Below are positions 23,728-35,932 of a stretch of 64,000 bases of DNA, piece by piece. Where the stretch lies: contig CM056377.1 of NCBI GenBank assembly GCA_029718625.1, forward strand, positions 106,528,585 through 106,592,584, written 5' to 3'. The notes under the pieces are model-generated. The model was not told the DNA's origin. It worked only from the letters and a program-made list of their open reading frames with translations, and searched no databases. Every line of letters starts with the position of its first letter. The stretch's first letter is position 1. This DNA comes from Synaphobranchus kaupii. Lineage: Eukaryota > Chordata > Actinopteri > Anguilliformes > Synaphobranchidae. A program made the position numbers and the translations under genes.

Positions 23728-26700
23728 CAATTGTAAAGTAAATAGAACATTTTATTTGTTAAAGCAAATACATTTTTTGCACTCACTGTCATAACTTTCA
23801 ATTTGTTATAACTTGAGTACCAAAAGGCTAAAACCCACTGGGAAGGTAATAGTTTTACACTTTGCTATAGCCTCCCTGCCATGCTTAATGGGAAAACAGT
23901 GAATATTAAAGTCTGAATTGCAGGCAGAGTGATAGAGCACCAAAAGAGATGCTATTAAAGTGGCATTACACCTCCTGCAAGGCTGATGCAGCCCATTTAA
24001 GAGGCTTTTGGCGCAGATTATTTGTGCCAATGGTTCAAAGCTAAACTAACCCACAGAAACTGAACTCAATGCCCATCCCATGTGTGACAAAGACCTGTGG
24101 CTCTATCTATGAAAGTCCAAAAAAAGTTAGGTGCAGAGTCAAAAGGGCGATCAACTGAAAAGAATTGCACTCACACACTTGCATAAATGCTCCAGAAAAT
24201 AAATAATAATAACTTTATTTGTATAGCACTTTTCATACAAAGCATGCAGCTCAAAGTGCTTTCACATTACAGCACAGAACAAAATGAATTCATTTAATCT
24301 TAAACAAAGATGCCAACATATTAGCTACCATTTGCCAACCTCTGCCACTACCAAACCAACAGCATGCCATGCTACATGACTACAGACAGTGACATAAATG
24401 TCAATGTCTCATGCACGCATAACCCATGCAGAAAAGATTATTGTCATTTAAAATAACTTCATTGCTAAAAGTCAACATGGTAACATAATATGTTTAGGCT
24501 GTGATACAAAATCGGCTTTTGAAAACATAAAAATATGTGTTGTGTTTTCATAGAGGCCCACTCAAATAACAAAGCTGACCATCATGCATTCTATCTACAC
24601 ACAGCAAATCAGTTCCATTCTGTTAAGTTCAACCTGGAATCCTTGGAATTGTAGCGACAGCTACAGTTCCTTTGGATGTTAGGATATGGAAACAACCACA
24701 TTTAAACGACAGCCCAATAGATATTTGAGCAAATTGGGTCCCGGTTAAATACTGTTACAAGAGTGCTGGGTTTCCTGGTGTGGTCCTGAATGATTACATA
24801 ACAAATGTACTGTATTGAATTCTGCTGGGCCCATGCTTGAGAGAATGCTTTTGGTGCGGAGCATTAGCCAATACTGGTTCAACAGTCTTTCATGTTTCCC
24901 ATGGCACGTATTCCAGGTTTCTTTTACACAATGACCTCTATGCTCATATTTTGCCTTAAATATTTGTGTTGTGGCAACACCCTGATTAAAATGAGAGAAA
25001 AGCCTCGGTAGAAGTGAGACCTGTCTGCTTGTTTCATTAGCAGTACACAAAGCATGCAGTGACAAACAGTACCCAGGGATGGATACGATCCGCATCAAAA
25101 ATTGGATAATTACACTGAGTCACGATGGCCTCTAAGGTGTACTAAGACTCCACTGTTCAAGTGCTGCAATAGCAAGGCTTGCACGCCTGTTTCAGAGACT
25201 GGTCTTCTGTATGGGATGCAAATATAGTAGACCAGGCACATTAACAGTTATTAGTCAGAAATCTGCTGGGAGAACATTATGTAATTTTATGACCCTAATT
25301 TAAAAGGCCTGGAGGATCCACCGATGTAAAATTGCTCCAGATTGTTATTTCCAGTCATTCATGCATGGGCCTGATTTAATGGATTTCTAGAGGAACAGAC
25401 TCTAATTCAGTCAAGAAGCTAACAGCGATAATGGAATGCATAATATATACCTTTCCAATGCACATACATGCATTTTTTGTGTTTATTGCCTAGGTGCTAA
25501 AGTCATTAATATACTGTATATTTTGGAAGAACTGAGGAAAAATCATAAAAGATAATATTTCAAATTGCTTGCCAAGGAAAGTTATATTAACACATTCAGC
25601 TAATACCATTTGTGGAATGCTAAGGCAATGGTAGCACATTTCTGCCAAAAAAAAAAAGTGGAGCCACTCGTGAACATTCTTATAGTGCCTTGTTTTATGC
25701 TTTTGTTTCCTTTGACATTTTTAAGATGGCAAAAATAAGATCCGTGAAAGGAATTAAATGCACAGTATTAACGTAAAGCTTGCAGAACAAGCCTTAGAAT
25801 AACTCTTGTTTATTTTGTTTTTGTGAAGCTGGGCTTTGGTAAAGTATGATAACAGAATTAATGTAGTCTAATTCAGAAGTTGCCATACAATTTACCCTCA
25901 AGATAAGTTACTGTACATGGGATTTTATGTTAACCAATGAAGAATTTCTATGACATCCTAAGCTGAATAATTGAATGTATGCATGCAACAAGATATGACT
26001 GGTAATACTTGCATGAGATTCCACCAGCATTTCAAGACTTGATATGACTTTCAAATTCTTTCATGCTGATGCTTTTACTGTGAATGTATAGGTCACCATA
26101 TGTCTGTCACTGACAATGATCTTTTTTACATTCAACAGACAGAAATTTATTTTCACTGCCTGGACAAAAGTAGGCTTTCTGAAAGTCTATTGATATGTTG
26201 TTTTTTGTTGTTTAATGTCAATGCATAACCTTTGGTAAAGTTGTGTGAGTATGCTTTATTTTTGCTACGATGTGTTCAGTTGTCTGTGTTGTTAGTAAAA
26301 ATGTAAAAAAAAGAAAAAAGGCCAGTATCTTCTTTCTATTCAAAGCTGAGATAATGTGGTTGCTAAATATCTGTGCTTGTGAGCCGTTTTTAAAAAGGAA
26401 GACAAAAAAGTGCTGCCCTAAAGAGGAATACGTTTTGGCTTGTCTGTTGTCTTCTGGGAGATGGCCTGTGTCAATATTCTCAATGATACCCTATGAGGGG
26501 ATGAGGTGAAACTCTCCACTGCTTCAGTACATCTGAGCTTCACTGGAATAGGTACTCCTGTTACACCTGGAAGGTCCATTTCATTTGTTTCCATTGCCTC
26601 TTAGGACTGTGTATGTTTAATTCACATTTTATTTTCCGCAGTACTTGTTGATAGGGATTATGTGCTATTTGATCATGGAAATGAAATGGATTAAACAATT

Positions 26701-27790
26701 CATCAAAGCAGTCTTTGTTATTTTTTATTTCTGCGCTTTCATAAAAAAACATGTATTTGAATATTCCAAAGCATTCTGTAATGATTGTAACATGTTTACA
26801 ATGATTAACATGTTTGAAAATATGTCTGGGTTATCATTTAAGTTTAGTTAGTGAAGATGTGTAGAAAATTTAAGAACTTTTGCATACCTGAGCCCCTAAG
26901 TGAACTAAGTGAAAAGACTTTAGAAGAAAGATAATTGTGCCAAAACTGGTCAATGACAAATTATCCAATCCTAATATACTGTGGAAATTTGTGGGAGATG
27001 ATTTTGTCAGAGCTATTTTCAGGGCTGTTTCATTTACAAGGTTTGAGTTTTGAACTTATTTTTTTTTTTTGCACACACCTGTAGTAATGTAACAGCCTTC
27101 CTAGTACATTCTGCACAGGAAAATATGATTCAAAAAACATTGTAAGCTCAGTGAAAATAAAAGGTTTATCCAGATACAGGAAAGCAAATCTACACACCTT
27201 TTTCTACTTATTCCTTAAAGAATAACAGCTTTTCATTTGTGCCATTCAGTACATAAAATGTGTTACAATGGTACACCGAGAGCAAAGACGTTTCATTGGT
27301 AAATCTACTGCAGGAGAGGACATCCGCTCTCTTGTAAAAATTCACAGAACAGAAGTGTCCGTTGAATATTATAATGTCCAAATCCTTGCTCCTGATATAG
27401 TCCAAATCACTTCATTGGGTTTATTGATTGTAAATAAGTTGTTATTCTTGGTTCAGGTGTCCATCAGTTTCAGATTGAAATATTTCCCTAAAACCCCCAG
27501 GACCTCGGACATCCAGGATCAGGAGGAATGGTCATTGCATTTATCAAATAATTTATGGCTGTATGGAATGCAAGATTCATCTTGGTGGTTGGTGATTAAC
27601 TAATCAATACGAACCCCGCCTGACAGTAATGGGACTGTGAGAATGTACCTTTTGTGTGATTGGCCCTGTATTTACTGGTGCAAACCAATTATGGTAATAT
27701 ATTTTCACATTTTTCTAATGCACCAACAATGAAACATTATCATTGGTTGTACACAATGGCACAATATTGGGGGGGGGGGGGGGGGATTTA
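23728..27790. other. Intergenic, no gene seen
   Basis: A LINE-type 3' UTR fragment on the minus strand lies at 24206-24285 (AATAACTTTATTTGTATAGC, CAGCTCAAAGTGCTTT). The rest has no recognisable gene or repeat. Confidence 0.4.
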
Positions 27791-27795
27791 GGATG

Positions 27796-28088
27796 CTGCT
27801 TTGCATGCCATGACTTCCTGATGTCTGTGACCTGACTATGATGACTTTATTTAAGTTTATTTTCATTTGTCCAATTACTTTTGGTCTCATAACATGGGGG
27901 GACAACTATGTATAAAACCGGCTACAATTACTACACGGTTCACCCGATATGGATGTGCACACCCTCAAATTAAAGCTGCAAGTCCTGCACTTTAACCTCA
28001 TAGTCACTTTTCCATTTCAAATCCAATGTGCTGGAGTACAGAGCCAAAACAACAAAAAATGTGTCATTGTCCAAAGGCTTTTGGAGTG
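27796..28088. mobile_element. Tc1/mariner-type MITE fragment with module edge
   Basis: The left part (27801-27832) is only the outer edge of the module (TTTGCATGCCATGACTTCC, TGATGTCTGTGACC). The right part is the same Tc1-type tail as at 4.45-4.68 kb, ending TTGGAGTG before TA. A run of about 19 G precedes it at 27767-27785. Confidence 0.6.
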
Positions 28089-28169
28089 TATAGTATCATA
28101 ACATTAAATATTGTGCACTCTACACTAATTATGTATGTTCATTTTATCTACCTAATAGACAGGTTTGAC

Positions 28170-28968
28170 TTAGATATGACCCTTTAATCATTATCGTTAT
28201 TATTGTCCATTATAAAGCATATACATTTGCCCCTTCTGAGGGTTTAAGATGAAAACATTGATATCACACTGTTACACACACCTAAATATGTAGCCTAATC
28301 ATTCACAGTTGTACCTCAATACAACATCACCTTTTCCTGTACTATGAAAATTTTACATTCATCTAGCAGATTTCAGCGCACAGTAAATTGTATTTTCCAT
28401 GCCTTAAGTGACAAGTATAGTCCAGGAAGATATGAAGCCTAAAGCCTATATTATGTATGATAACATTACAATAAAATAATATTCCACCAATGGAAAATGC
28501 TTCCAAATGTTCTAACTTCAATGGAAGTCAGTACATGAAACAGAAAACATGACTGAGCAATAATGACACAATAATTTCACCTGTTTATTTTGCATTTGAG
28601 TGAGCAGGGTCTTTTGGCATTCAATCAGGCTATTCTTGGGTTTATCTTGTTGCTCTGACAGAATAAAAATTTTGTATGATGAATAAATATATTTATGAAC
28701 TCACACATAGATGCTATTGTCTACTATGTCAAGCATGGGTAGGTATAGTTGCAGGCGAGACTGGGGGGGTTGCTTGTTAAATGGACTTGCTATGGGAAAA
28801 TAGTGACACTTAGAAACTCCGTATTCGGCAGAGTTGTCACAAATCGTGTATCAACAAAGATAAAACACTGAGTTTGTGGTTTCCACTCATACTTTGGCTG
28901 CAGGAGCAATGAATGTCTCAGTTGAGCAAAATCTTGCCACCGGAATCATGGCCACTAGGCATCGGCGG
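28170..28968 (-). mobile_element. piggyBac-like MITE copy, partial
   Basis: It matches the reverse complement of 30390-31040 (ACACTGAGTTTGTGGTTTCC, AACTCACACATAGATGC). Its outer end, GCCACTAGGCATCGGCGG, runs into TTAA at 28969-28972, the piggyBac target site. No transposase. Confidence 0.6.
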
Positions 28969-29082
28969 TTAATAATTTAAGTCATTCTTTATTAATTTGG
29001 CTTACACAGATAACTGGCTTTCATAGAGCTTGTTTACAAACAATTATTTTTCTCTGTCACACTATATGTGTCATATAGTAAT

Positions 29083-29605
29083 TGTAGAAGGTGTTGGTCT
29101 GGGCAGGGGAATCGGGCTGATTAAGGCCACGCCTACTGTCAGAGCAGCAATTATACACAGGTAAGCCCTGTTAGTACTTAATATAAGAACTGCTCTGATC
29201 TCCCAGTATGTGCCTGGAAGACGGAGAGCAGTGATGTCACCACTGAACCAGAGAGAGACTTTTTAGATTTCCGACATTATTTAATCGTCACTATCCCCTA
29301 AAAACAACTCACCAGCAAAATGACACCCCACACAAGTAAAACGCCCCCCTCCTCCACCCCTCCACCCCTCATGCACAGTACATTACATCGCCTATAATGA
29401 CCAATACCCATTCTAAAAAATACATAGCATTGCTGCCATCTTCATAGCTCCCCCAATTACATACACATCCATCCTGCCATCCTCCCACAGAGCATGTTCA
29501 ACATAGCCAGGACAGCAGATACACGACTACTAGTCATAAAATACATGCACTACAGTTTCAGGCAGATTACAAAAAGGACACCCCTCCCCCACACATTTTC
29601 AAATT

Positions 29606-29651
<46 letters not shown>

Positions 29652-29906
29652 CTGAAAAGCTGGGAGTGTTTGCCAAAAGGCTGATTGTGCGTTAGTTTAT
29701 TATTTAACTTTAGTGTTTTATTTTCTAGTACCGGAATCCGTGAGGGCAAAGGGAACATTTTGTTTTGTTTTATTTGCCACCTGAGGTGTGTGCCTACTCA
29801 CTTTCTCTCCCTCTATGTGTGTGAATAAAAAGGTCATAAGACCAAAACGAACTTTGGTTTCCCTGCATCTCGCTGTCTCCCCAGAGGTGTGTCATGGCGT
29901 GTGACA
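29083..29906 (+). mobile_element. Solo LTR, 824 bp
   Basis: It starts TGTAGAAGGTG, ends GCGTGTGACA, and is flanked by the 5-bp duplication GTAAT (29078-29082 and 29907-29911). A TATA-like TTAATATAAGAA lies near 29178 and AATAAA near 29823, both fitting + orientation. No internal region remains. Its ends differ from the other LTR families here. Confidence 0.85.
29609..29650. repeat. (AG)21 microsatellite
   Basis: An uninterrupted AG run inside the solo LTR. Confidence 0.95.
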
Positions 29907-30356
29907 GTAATATATTATCCAGTCACTGACAGTTGTTAGGAGATTAGAGTTAGAGAAAATTATATTTAGAACTTTGGGCTGAGGAACAGCAGTATCTTGG
30001 AATATTTTTCGCAAGCTTAGGTAATGTCTACATCAATGATATGTCAGGTGGATTACATTTTGCTGATAATTGTTTTAGCATCCCACCATTTTGAGCAGAT
30101 TGGGAAGATAAATCAGAAAAGTAAGTTACCTAAGTTGATTGAGACAGGTCATATATCAAGAAGTAGGCTAATGAAAGAGCTAAGAGTGATGACTGATTCA
30201 CTGTTGGCCTTTCTTATACATCAAAACAAATATTTATGTAAAGTAGACAAATAATTCCTCAGCACAACTCGAGACAGACCGTTTAAAACATACGGCTAGT
30301 TTTCATATTATTTTTTGGAATGGGAGGGACCGCCAACAGGTTTACAAATACAGTAA

Positions 30357-31545
30357 CCCCTTTGCGCAGATGCTTAGTGGCAAAGAGATTTAGCTCAACT
30401 CAGACATCCATTGTTCCTGCAACCAAACTATCAGTGGAAACAACAAACTCAGTGTTTTAGCGTTATTACTACATAATTTGTGACAACTCTGCCGAATACA
30501 GAATTTCTAAGTGTCACTATTGTCCCGTAGCAATTTAACAAGCAACAAGCAAACCCCCAGTCCATTTAACAAGCAAACCCCCAGTCTCGCCTGCAACTAC
30601 ACCTACCCACGCGTGACATAGTGGACAATAGCATCTATGTGTGAGTTCATAAATGTATTTATTCATCGTATAAAATTAGAATTCTGTCACAGCAACAAGA
30701 TAAACCCAACAATAGCCTGACAATATGCCAAAAAAGCTGTGAAAAGCCCTGCTCACTCAATTGCAAAATGCTAAATTCTCGTGTATGTTTTTATGTTTGA
30801 TTTACCCTGAAGCTAGAACATTTGACAGCATTTTCCTAATGGTGGAATATTATTTTATTGGAATCCTATTGTACATAATATACACTGTATGACGTAGTAT
30901 CTGCCTGGGCAATGCTTCTCACTCAGGGAATAGAAAATACTCATTCAGATTTACTGTGCATATATGCTAGATGAATGTACGATTTCCTTGGAGTGAGTAT
31001 GAATGTGTATATGCTTTATAATGGACAACAAATATTTTATTCATTTTATGACAGGGTTTGGATAGGTGTTTAGACCTATAGATATTTATCCCCCTATACT
31101 GATGAAAGGATAATTATAATTATTAGCCAAAACAGTAAAATATATAATTATTCTATGATTTACAGCAGTGCACAATTTAGCCATTTTGGATACATTCGGA
31201 GACGCTAAGGGACAGCCTATATTTTGCATCATAGATATGTAGTAGTACTGCATATCACCCTCAGATCTTGCCCACTTGTGGACACTGAGCTTATGATCCA
31301 GGAAATGTATAGTTTTACCTGTTTCTTTGCATTTTTTCCAAGATTTATTTGCATTTGTGGCACTTTATTTTGACCTAAATTATGAAAATAAACTACCCTA
31401 ATAAAATCTAGTATTGTAAATGGTACAACTGTCTTGTTTCATTTAAGCCATGTTCTAAGTCTCTGTGATGCTTATATCTGGAGTTATAAAGCCTTACATA
31501 GAACACCCCCTGAGAATTGACCAAATTTGGCATCTGCGCAAAGGG
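30357..31545 (+). mobile_element. piggyBac-like MITE, about 1.19 kb
   Basis: The ends are inverted repeats, CCCCTTTGCGCAGATG on the left and CATCTGCGCAAAGGG on the right. They are flanked by GTAA and TTAG, one base away from the TTAA seen intact at the related copies (44170-44173 and 50542-50545). No transposase frame, so non-autonomous. The piggyBac assignment rests on the TTAA site and CCC termini. Confidence 0.65.
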
Positions 31546-31549
31546 TTAG

Positions 31550-32938
31550 TGTACTCTTGTTTATGTTAAATCCTGCTGCTTGTAGTGGTGAGGAGGGTTT
31601 ATCATATACTTAATCATGTTTAAACAGGCAAGTCAAATCAAGTAGAATTTAAATTTTGTTTAGTTTTCTAAAAATATTTGCTATTGAATAGAGAATCGCT
31701 TGATACTGTGTTAATCTGCATGCATTTTGCCTAGTTAGAGGATCCTCTGGGTTTCCTGCAAATGTGTCCTTTCATACATTGAGTTCTTGGCAGTTGGTTA
31801 CTGGAGCAGCATTACCGCAGACCTAATCCAAAAAAAGACTCTGGGGGATAAAGGCTTAGTAATTAATTTAGACCTGAACATCCAGTTGTGGGTATGCTGA
31901 AAGAAGGAATAAGAAGCCTAACCTTTTACTATGGATGATTGCACTGCCATTCTGCAGACCTTTCAGTATATTGAAAAAGAAATATTTCTCTGGTAAACCA
32001 CACGATTGATGTTTAAGTCAATTATCCTTACCTTAAAGGTTAATTAGCCCAGTTATGTATATGGAACTGCAAGTAACCAGTTCCACAGCAGAGAGCTACA
32101 TTTTTCGTTTACAGATGTAACACTTTAACATCAGAGATTAAATGTTTCAAAGTTAATAAGAAGCTCATTTTAAGCTCATTTCCAATTCATTTTGTTGGGT
32201 CACAAGGGACAGTGGCGCTAGAGGTGCTCGCAGGTCACATTTCACCCTTCAGGTAAAGTCAATGTGCTGGCCTCTGCTCATTTGTTCTGTAGTCATGGTA
32301 ACATACGGTATTGTGCAATATCCTGAACCATCATGATGGAGGCATTATATGAAAATACGGTGAGATCACAGTGACTGATACACAAGCGCATAACACAGTA
32401 GCTACAAGGCAAGGAAAAAAAACTGACAATAGGCTCCATGAATATTACACTACACAGCAAAGAAAAAGAACCAATAATTCATGTCATCCTGTGTGGGGGG
32501 AAAAAAGCATAGTTTGTTTTTAATTACTGCTATCTAGTCCAGTCCAGATGGCTGACTGTAGATACTCGGCTCTCTCCTTTCTTTGTAACTGGCAACAGCA
32601 GTCATATTCTTTTGTTATTTCTAATCTTCTTCTGCAGCTCTATGTTGTTCTTTTTCTTTTTTTTACAATTATGTGAATAAATTAATATCCAAGAATTGTT
32701 TCTATTAACTTAAGTACTGATGTTTTAGTAAGTAAAGTAAAGTTTCTGAATAATATAAAACATCCCTGAAGTTTAGACATCCCCGGTTATTTAAAAAATT
32801 CCAAATAAATAATTTCACATCTATTTCATTGCTTGTCTGTTTTTCTGCTTTGAGTTATATTAAAGCCCTGTTGATTGTGTCCATTGTGAATAAAAAATGT
32901 TCTTTGTGAAATGTAAAACATACAAATACCATTGCATA
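31550..32938. other. Intergenic, no feature seen
   Basis: AT-rich sequence without coding potential or recognised repeats. Confidence 0.4.
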
Positions 32939-32940
32939 TA

Positions 32941-34149
32941 CAGTTGAAGTCGGAAGTTTATGTACACTTAGGTTGAAGTTATTTTTAACCACTCCACAGA
33001 TTTCATGTTAGCAAACTATAGTGTTGGCAAGTCAGTTAGGACATCTTCTTTGTGCATGACACAAGTAATTTTTCTAACAATTGTTTACAGACAGATTATT
33101 TCACTTTTAATTCACTATATCACAATTCCAGTGGGTCAGAAGTTTACATACATTAAGTTGACTGTGCCTTTAAATATGTTTTTTTTTTTTTTTTTTTTTT
33201 TTTTTGTGCCTTTAAATTTTAAATATTTGGTCGCATATCCTTTGCATGCCATGACTTCCTGATGTCTGTGACCCAACATCAAAAGACTCTTGATATCTTA
33301 TTTTCTGGTACTCTTACAAGCTACTGTATATAACATCTCTGCATTTGAATGGATCTCTATGGGAATTGGGGGGTGGGACTAGATTTAGCTGTAAATTACA
33401 CTGGAACAGTATGGAAACACATGGTTGGCTAAATGGCTTTAAGTCATCAAGGGTCTGACGTATCAAACAAGCCTTAAATCATCACTCTGCTGCCAGAAAT
33501 ACAGTAGATATGGATGGATAACTTGAAGGGTTTCTTCTCCTGACTTATTTTTCCATAGAGTTCAATAGGAAGATTTGTCAGGAGAAACAACCCTTAAAGT
33601 GATCCATCAATATCTACTACATATCTGGCAGTGTGAGTGATGGTTTGAGGCTTGTTTGATACCTCAGACCCTTGATGACTTACAGCCATTTTACCAATCA
33701 TGTATTCCATACTGTTCCAGCATAATTTACAGCTAAATCTAGTCCCACCCCCCAATTCCCATAGAGATCCATTCAAATGCAGAGACGTTATAGTATCGCT
33801 TGTAAGAGTACCAGAAAATAAGATATCAAGAGTCTTTTGATGTTGTTGGGTCACAGACATCAGGAAGTCATGGCATGCAAAGGATATGTGACCAAATATT
33901 AAAAATTTAAATGCACAGTCAACTTAGTGTATGCAAACTTCTGACCCACTGGAATTGTGATATAGTGAATTAAAAGTGAAATAATCTTATTGTAAACAAT
34001 TGTTGGAAAAATTACTTGTGTCATGCACAAAGTAGATGTCCTAACTGACATGCCAACACTAAAGTTTGCTAACATGAAATCTGTGGAATGGTTAAAAATT
34101 TGTTTTAATGACTTCAACCTAAGTGTATGCAAACCTCCGACTTCAACTG
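32941..34149. mobile_element. Sleeping-Beauty-type foldback MITE
   Basis: The ends CAGTTGAAGTCGGAAGTTTA and its inverted partner abut TA on both sides. Each terminal repeat is about 235 bp, with an inner direct repeat (GTGGGTCAGAAGTTTACATA near 33133; inverse near 33940), the IR/DR layout of Sleeping Beauty/Tc1 elements. Inside, two inverted copies of the module (about 33218-33530 and 33575-33900) replace the transposase, so the whole 1.2-kb element is nearly one long palindrome. A small frame on the minus strand (33594-33860) lies in the right arm; no function is known. Confidence 0.88.
33164..33217. repeat. T27 tract between 12-bp direct repeats
   Basis: GTGCCTTTAAAT occurs at 33164-33175 and again at 33206-33217, with ATG and 27 T between. 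The corresponding right-hand junction of the element has a single copy, so the tract is an insertion. Confidence 0.85.
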
Positions 34150-34151
34150 TA

Positions 34152-34695
34152 TGCAGGCTGATCTTTTTATGGTTAAGATAAAGATGGCTACACTGCATGC
34201 ATGTTTTCCTTTGAAATGAGCAAATAACAAGAAAATGTGAGTCCTATTAAAGAAATGTTTTCTCATCTTCCAAAATATAGGAAACATTCAACCCTATGAT
34301 CTCACCTATAGGATTACACTACATCAAGGTCAGTATCCATATCAAATTTTGTTTTCCTCCTTTTGCTTTGTCAACTGATGTAAAGATGATTAATTTCTCG
34401 TATTATCTCAGATGAAGTTGAAGAATGTACTCGAATGAAGTTGGAACCCATAGAAAGATAACCAAATTCTGTTTTGTTATGTTTTTTTGTGACACCTGCT
34501 ATGTGCCTTGTAATCATACAAAATTATGTATTTTTATGTAATACTGTAATTGTAGTATTGAACCCACTGTATTTAATTATCATTTTGGCCCCTCAGAGAA
34601 AGGGTCAGTAAATTGAATTACTGTTCTAAGAGTGTATTCTGAAATCCTAAGAAGGTATTTTTAATTCAGAACAAACCTCCAAACATGGCATCTCC
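34152..34695. other. Intergenic, no feature seen
   Basis: No recognised gene or repeat. Confidence 0.4.
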
Positions 34696-34703
34696 CTTTA
34701 AGG

Positions 34704-34906
34704 CAGGGGTGTCAAACTCCAGTCCTGGAGGGCCGCAGTGTCACAGGTATTTGTGGTTTCCTTTCAATCAGCACCCAGTTAAAGCATTGAGAACAAGGTG
34801 TGTGGACTTCTTAGCCAATTAGTGACTTAAATTAATCACTTGTGCTTAAACGCACCAAAAACCAGCAGACACTGCGGCCCTCCAGGACCGGATCTTGACA
34901 CCCCTG
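34704..34906. mobile_element. hAT-type MITE, 203 bp
   Basis: The inverted ends CAGGGGTGTCAAACTCCAGT and its near complement are flanked by the perfect 8-bp duplication CTTTAAGG (34696-34703 and 34907-34914), diagnostic of hAT. It contains no coding sequence. Confidence 0.9.
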
Positions 34907-34914
34907 CTTTAAGG

Positions 34915-35927
34915 CCTCTACCCCTTTGTGACACGGAAGTGCCCCATTTTCAGTCAGATCCTATTTTAATAAAACATTATTGTATGTGTCATTCATAAAA
35001 TAATAATTGGTACACAAGCAGAGTGTATGTCCTTCAACTGCAGTGCTCCTTGTTGTTTTGGGTGGAATAGATGTGATTCGGGAAACATTGCTGGTGATTC
35101 CAAATGTGAGGAAATTTGTCCCAGGATAAAGAGCGAAACTTTAACTTTTTTAACTTTTTTATTGTTATTCCGACGCATGAACCTCTTGGTAGTGTTGCAT
35201 GATTGAACGCACATTACATTAACTGTTCTACTAAACCACTAAATATTCTACTGTGTAATGTGACAAATGATAGCAAGAACTCATGCAATATGAATGAAGC
35301 CACCATTCTGTTCTGAAGTTATTAATCTTTCAGGGAGGTTGCCAGCCACTGCTAACAAAGCTTGAAAGCCAATAAACACAAATTAAATTTGCTGTATCTC
35401 AAAAGTCCAGAGCTAGAAGCTTCTCACTCTGGGCTTTTTTTAAAGATGTAAACTGGCAGAGTGAATAATGAACCTCATTTCAACAAATAATAATAATAAT
35501 ATAACAGTATTGTAGTGATGTATGAAAAGATGATTTCAGCTTATTTTAAAATGAATTAACTTTACGAGTCTTTGCATGAAGAAATGACACTATAGATGAG
35601 AGTGAGAGTGAGAAATATGAGCGATGAAAAAGGAAGCATTGGGCTGCTGGGAGTTACATGGCTCAGAAAGAATGTAAACACAAACAAAACATTAATTTCA
35701 TATTAATATTATGTCACATACAATATAATGCAATCTGATCAAAAACGTCTCCGACGTAAAAAAAAATATATAGAATTTTTTTTTTAAAAGCCAAGTTACT
35801 CACGCATAGCCTACAGAGCGCTGTCTATAAGTCCTTAATTCCAACTTGCAAAAACTAGGCCTGCCTTTAAAAGTATTGATATCAAAATGTGGCCAAGTTA
35901 CAACTAACAATATTGCCTATCGTAGCT
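34915..35927. other. Intergenic, no feature seen
   Basis: No gene or repeat is recognised, only short A- and T-rich tracts. Confidence 0.4.
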
Positions 35928-35932
35928 CACAC

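Noticed and set aside
26645..26851. 68-codon hydrophobic frame
   Set aside because: AT-rich chance frame with no splice context, homology or repeat support.
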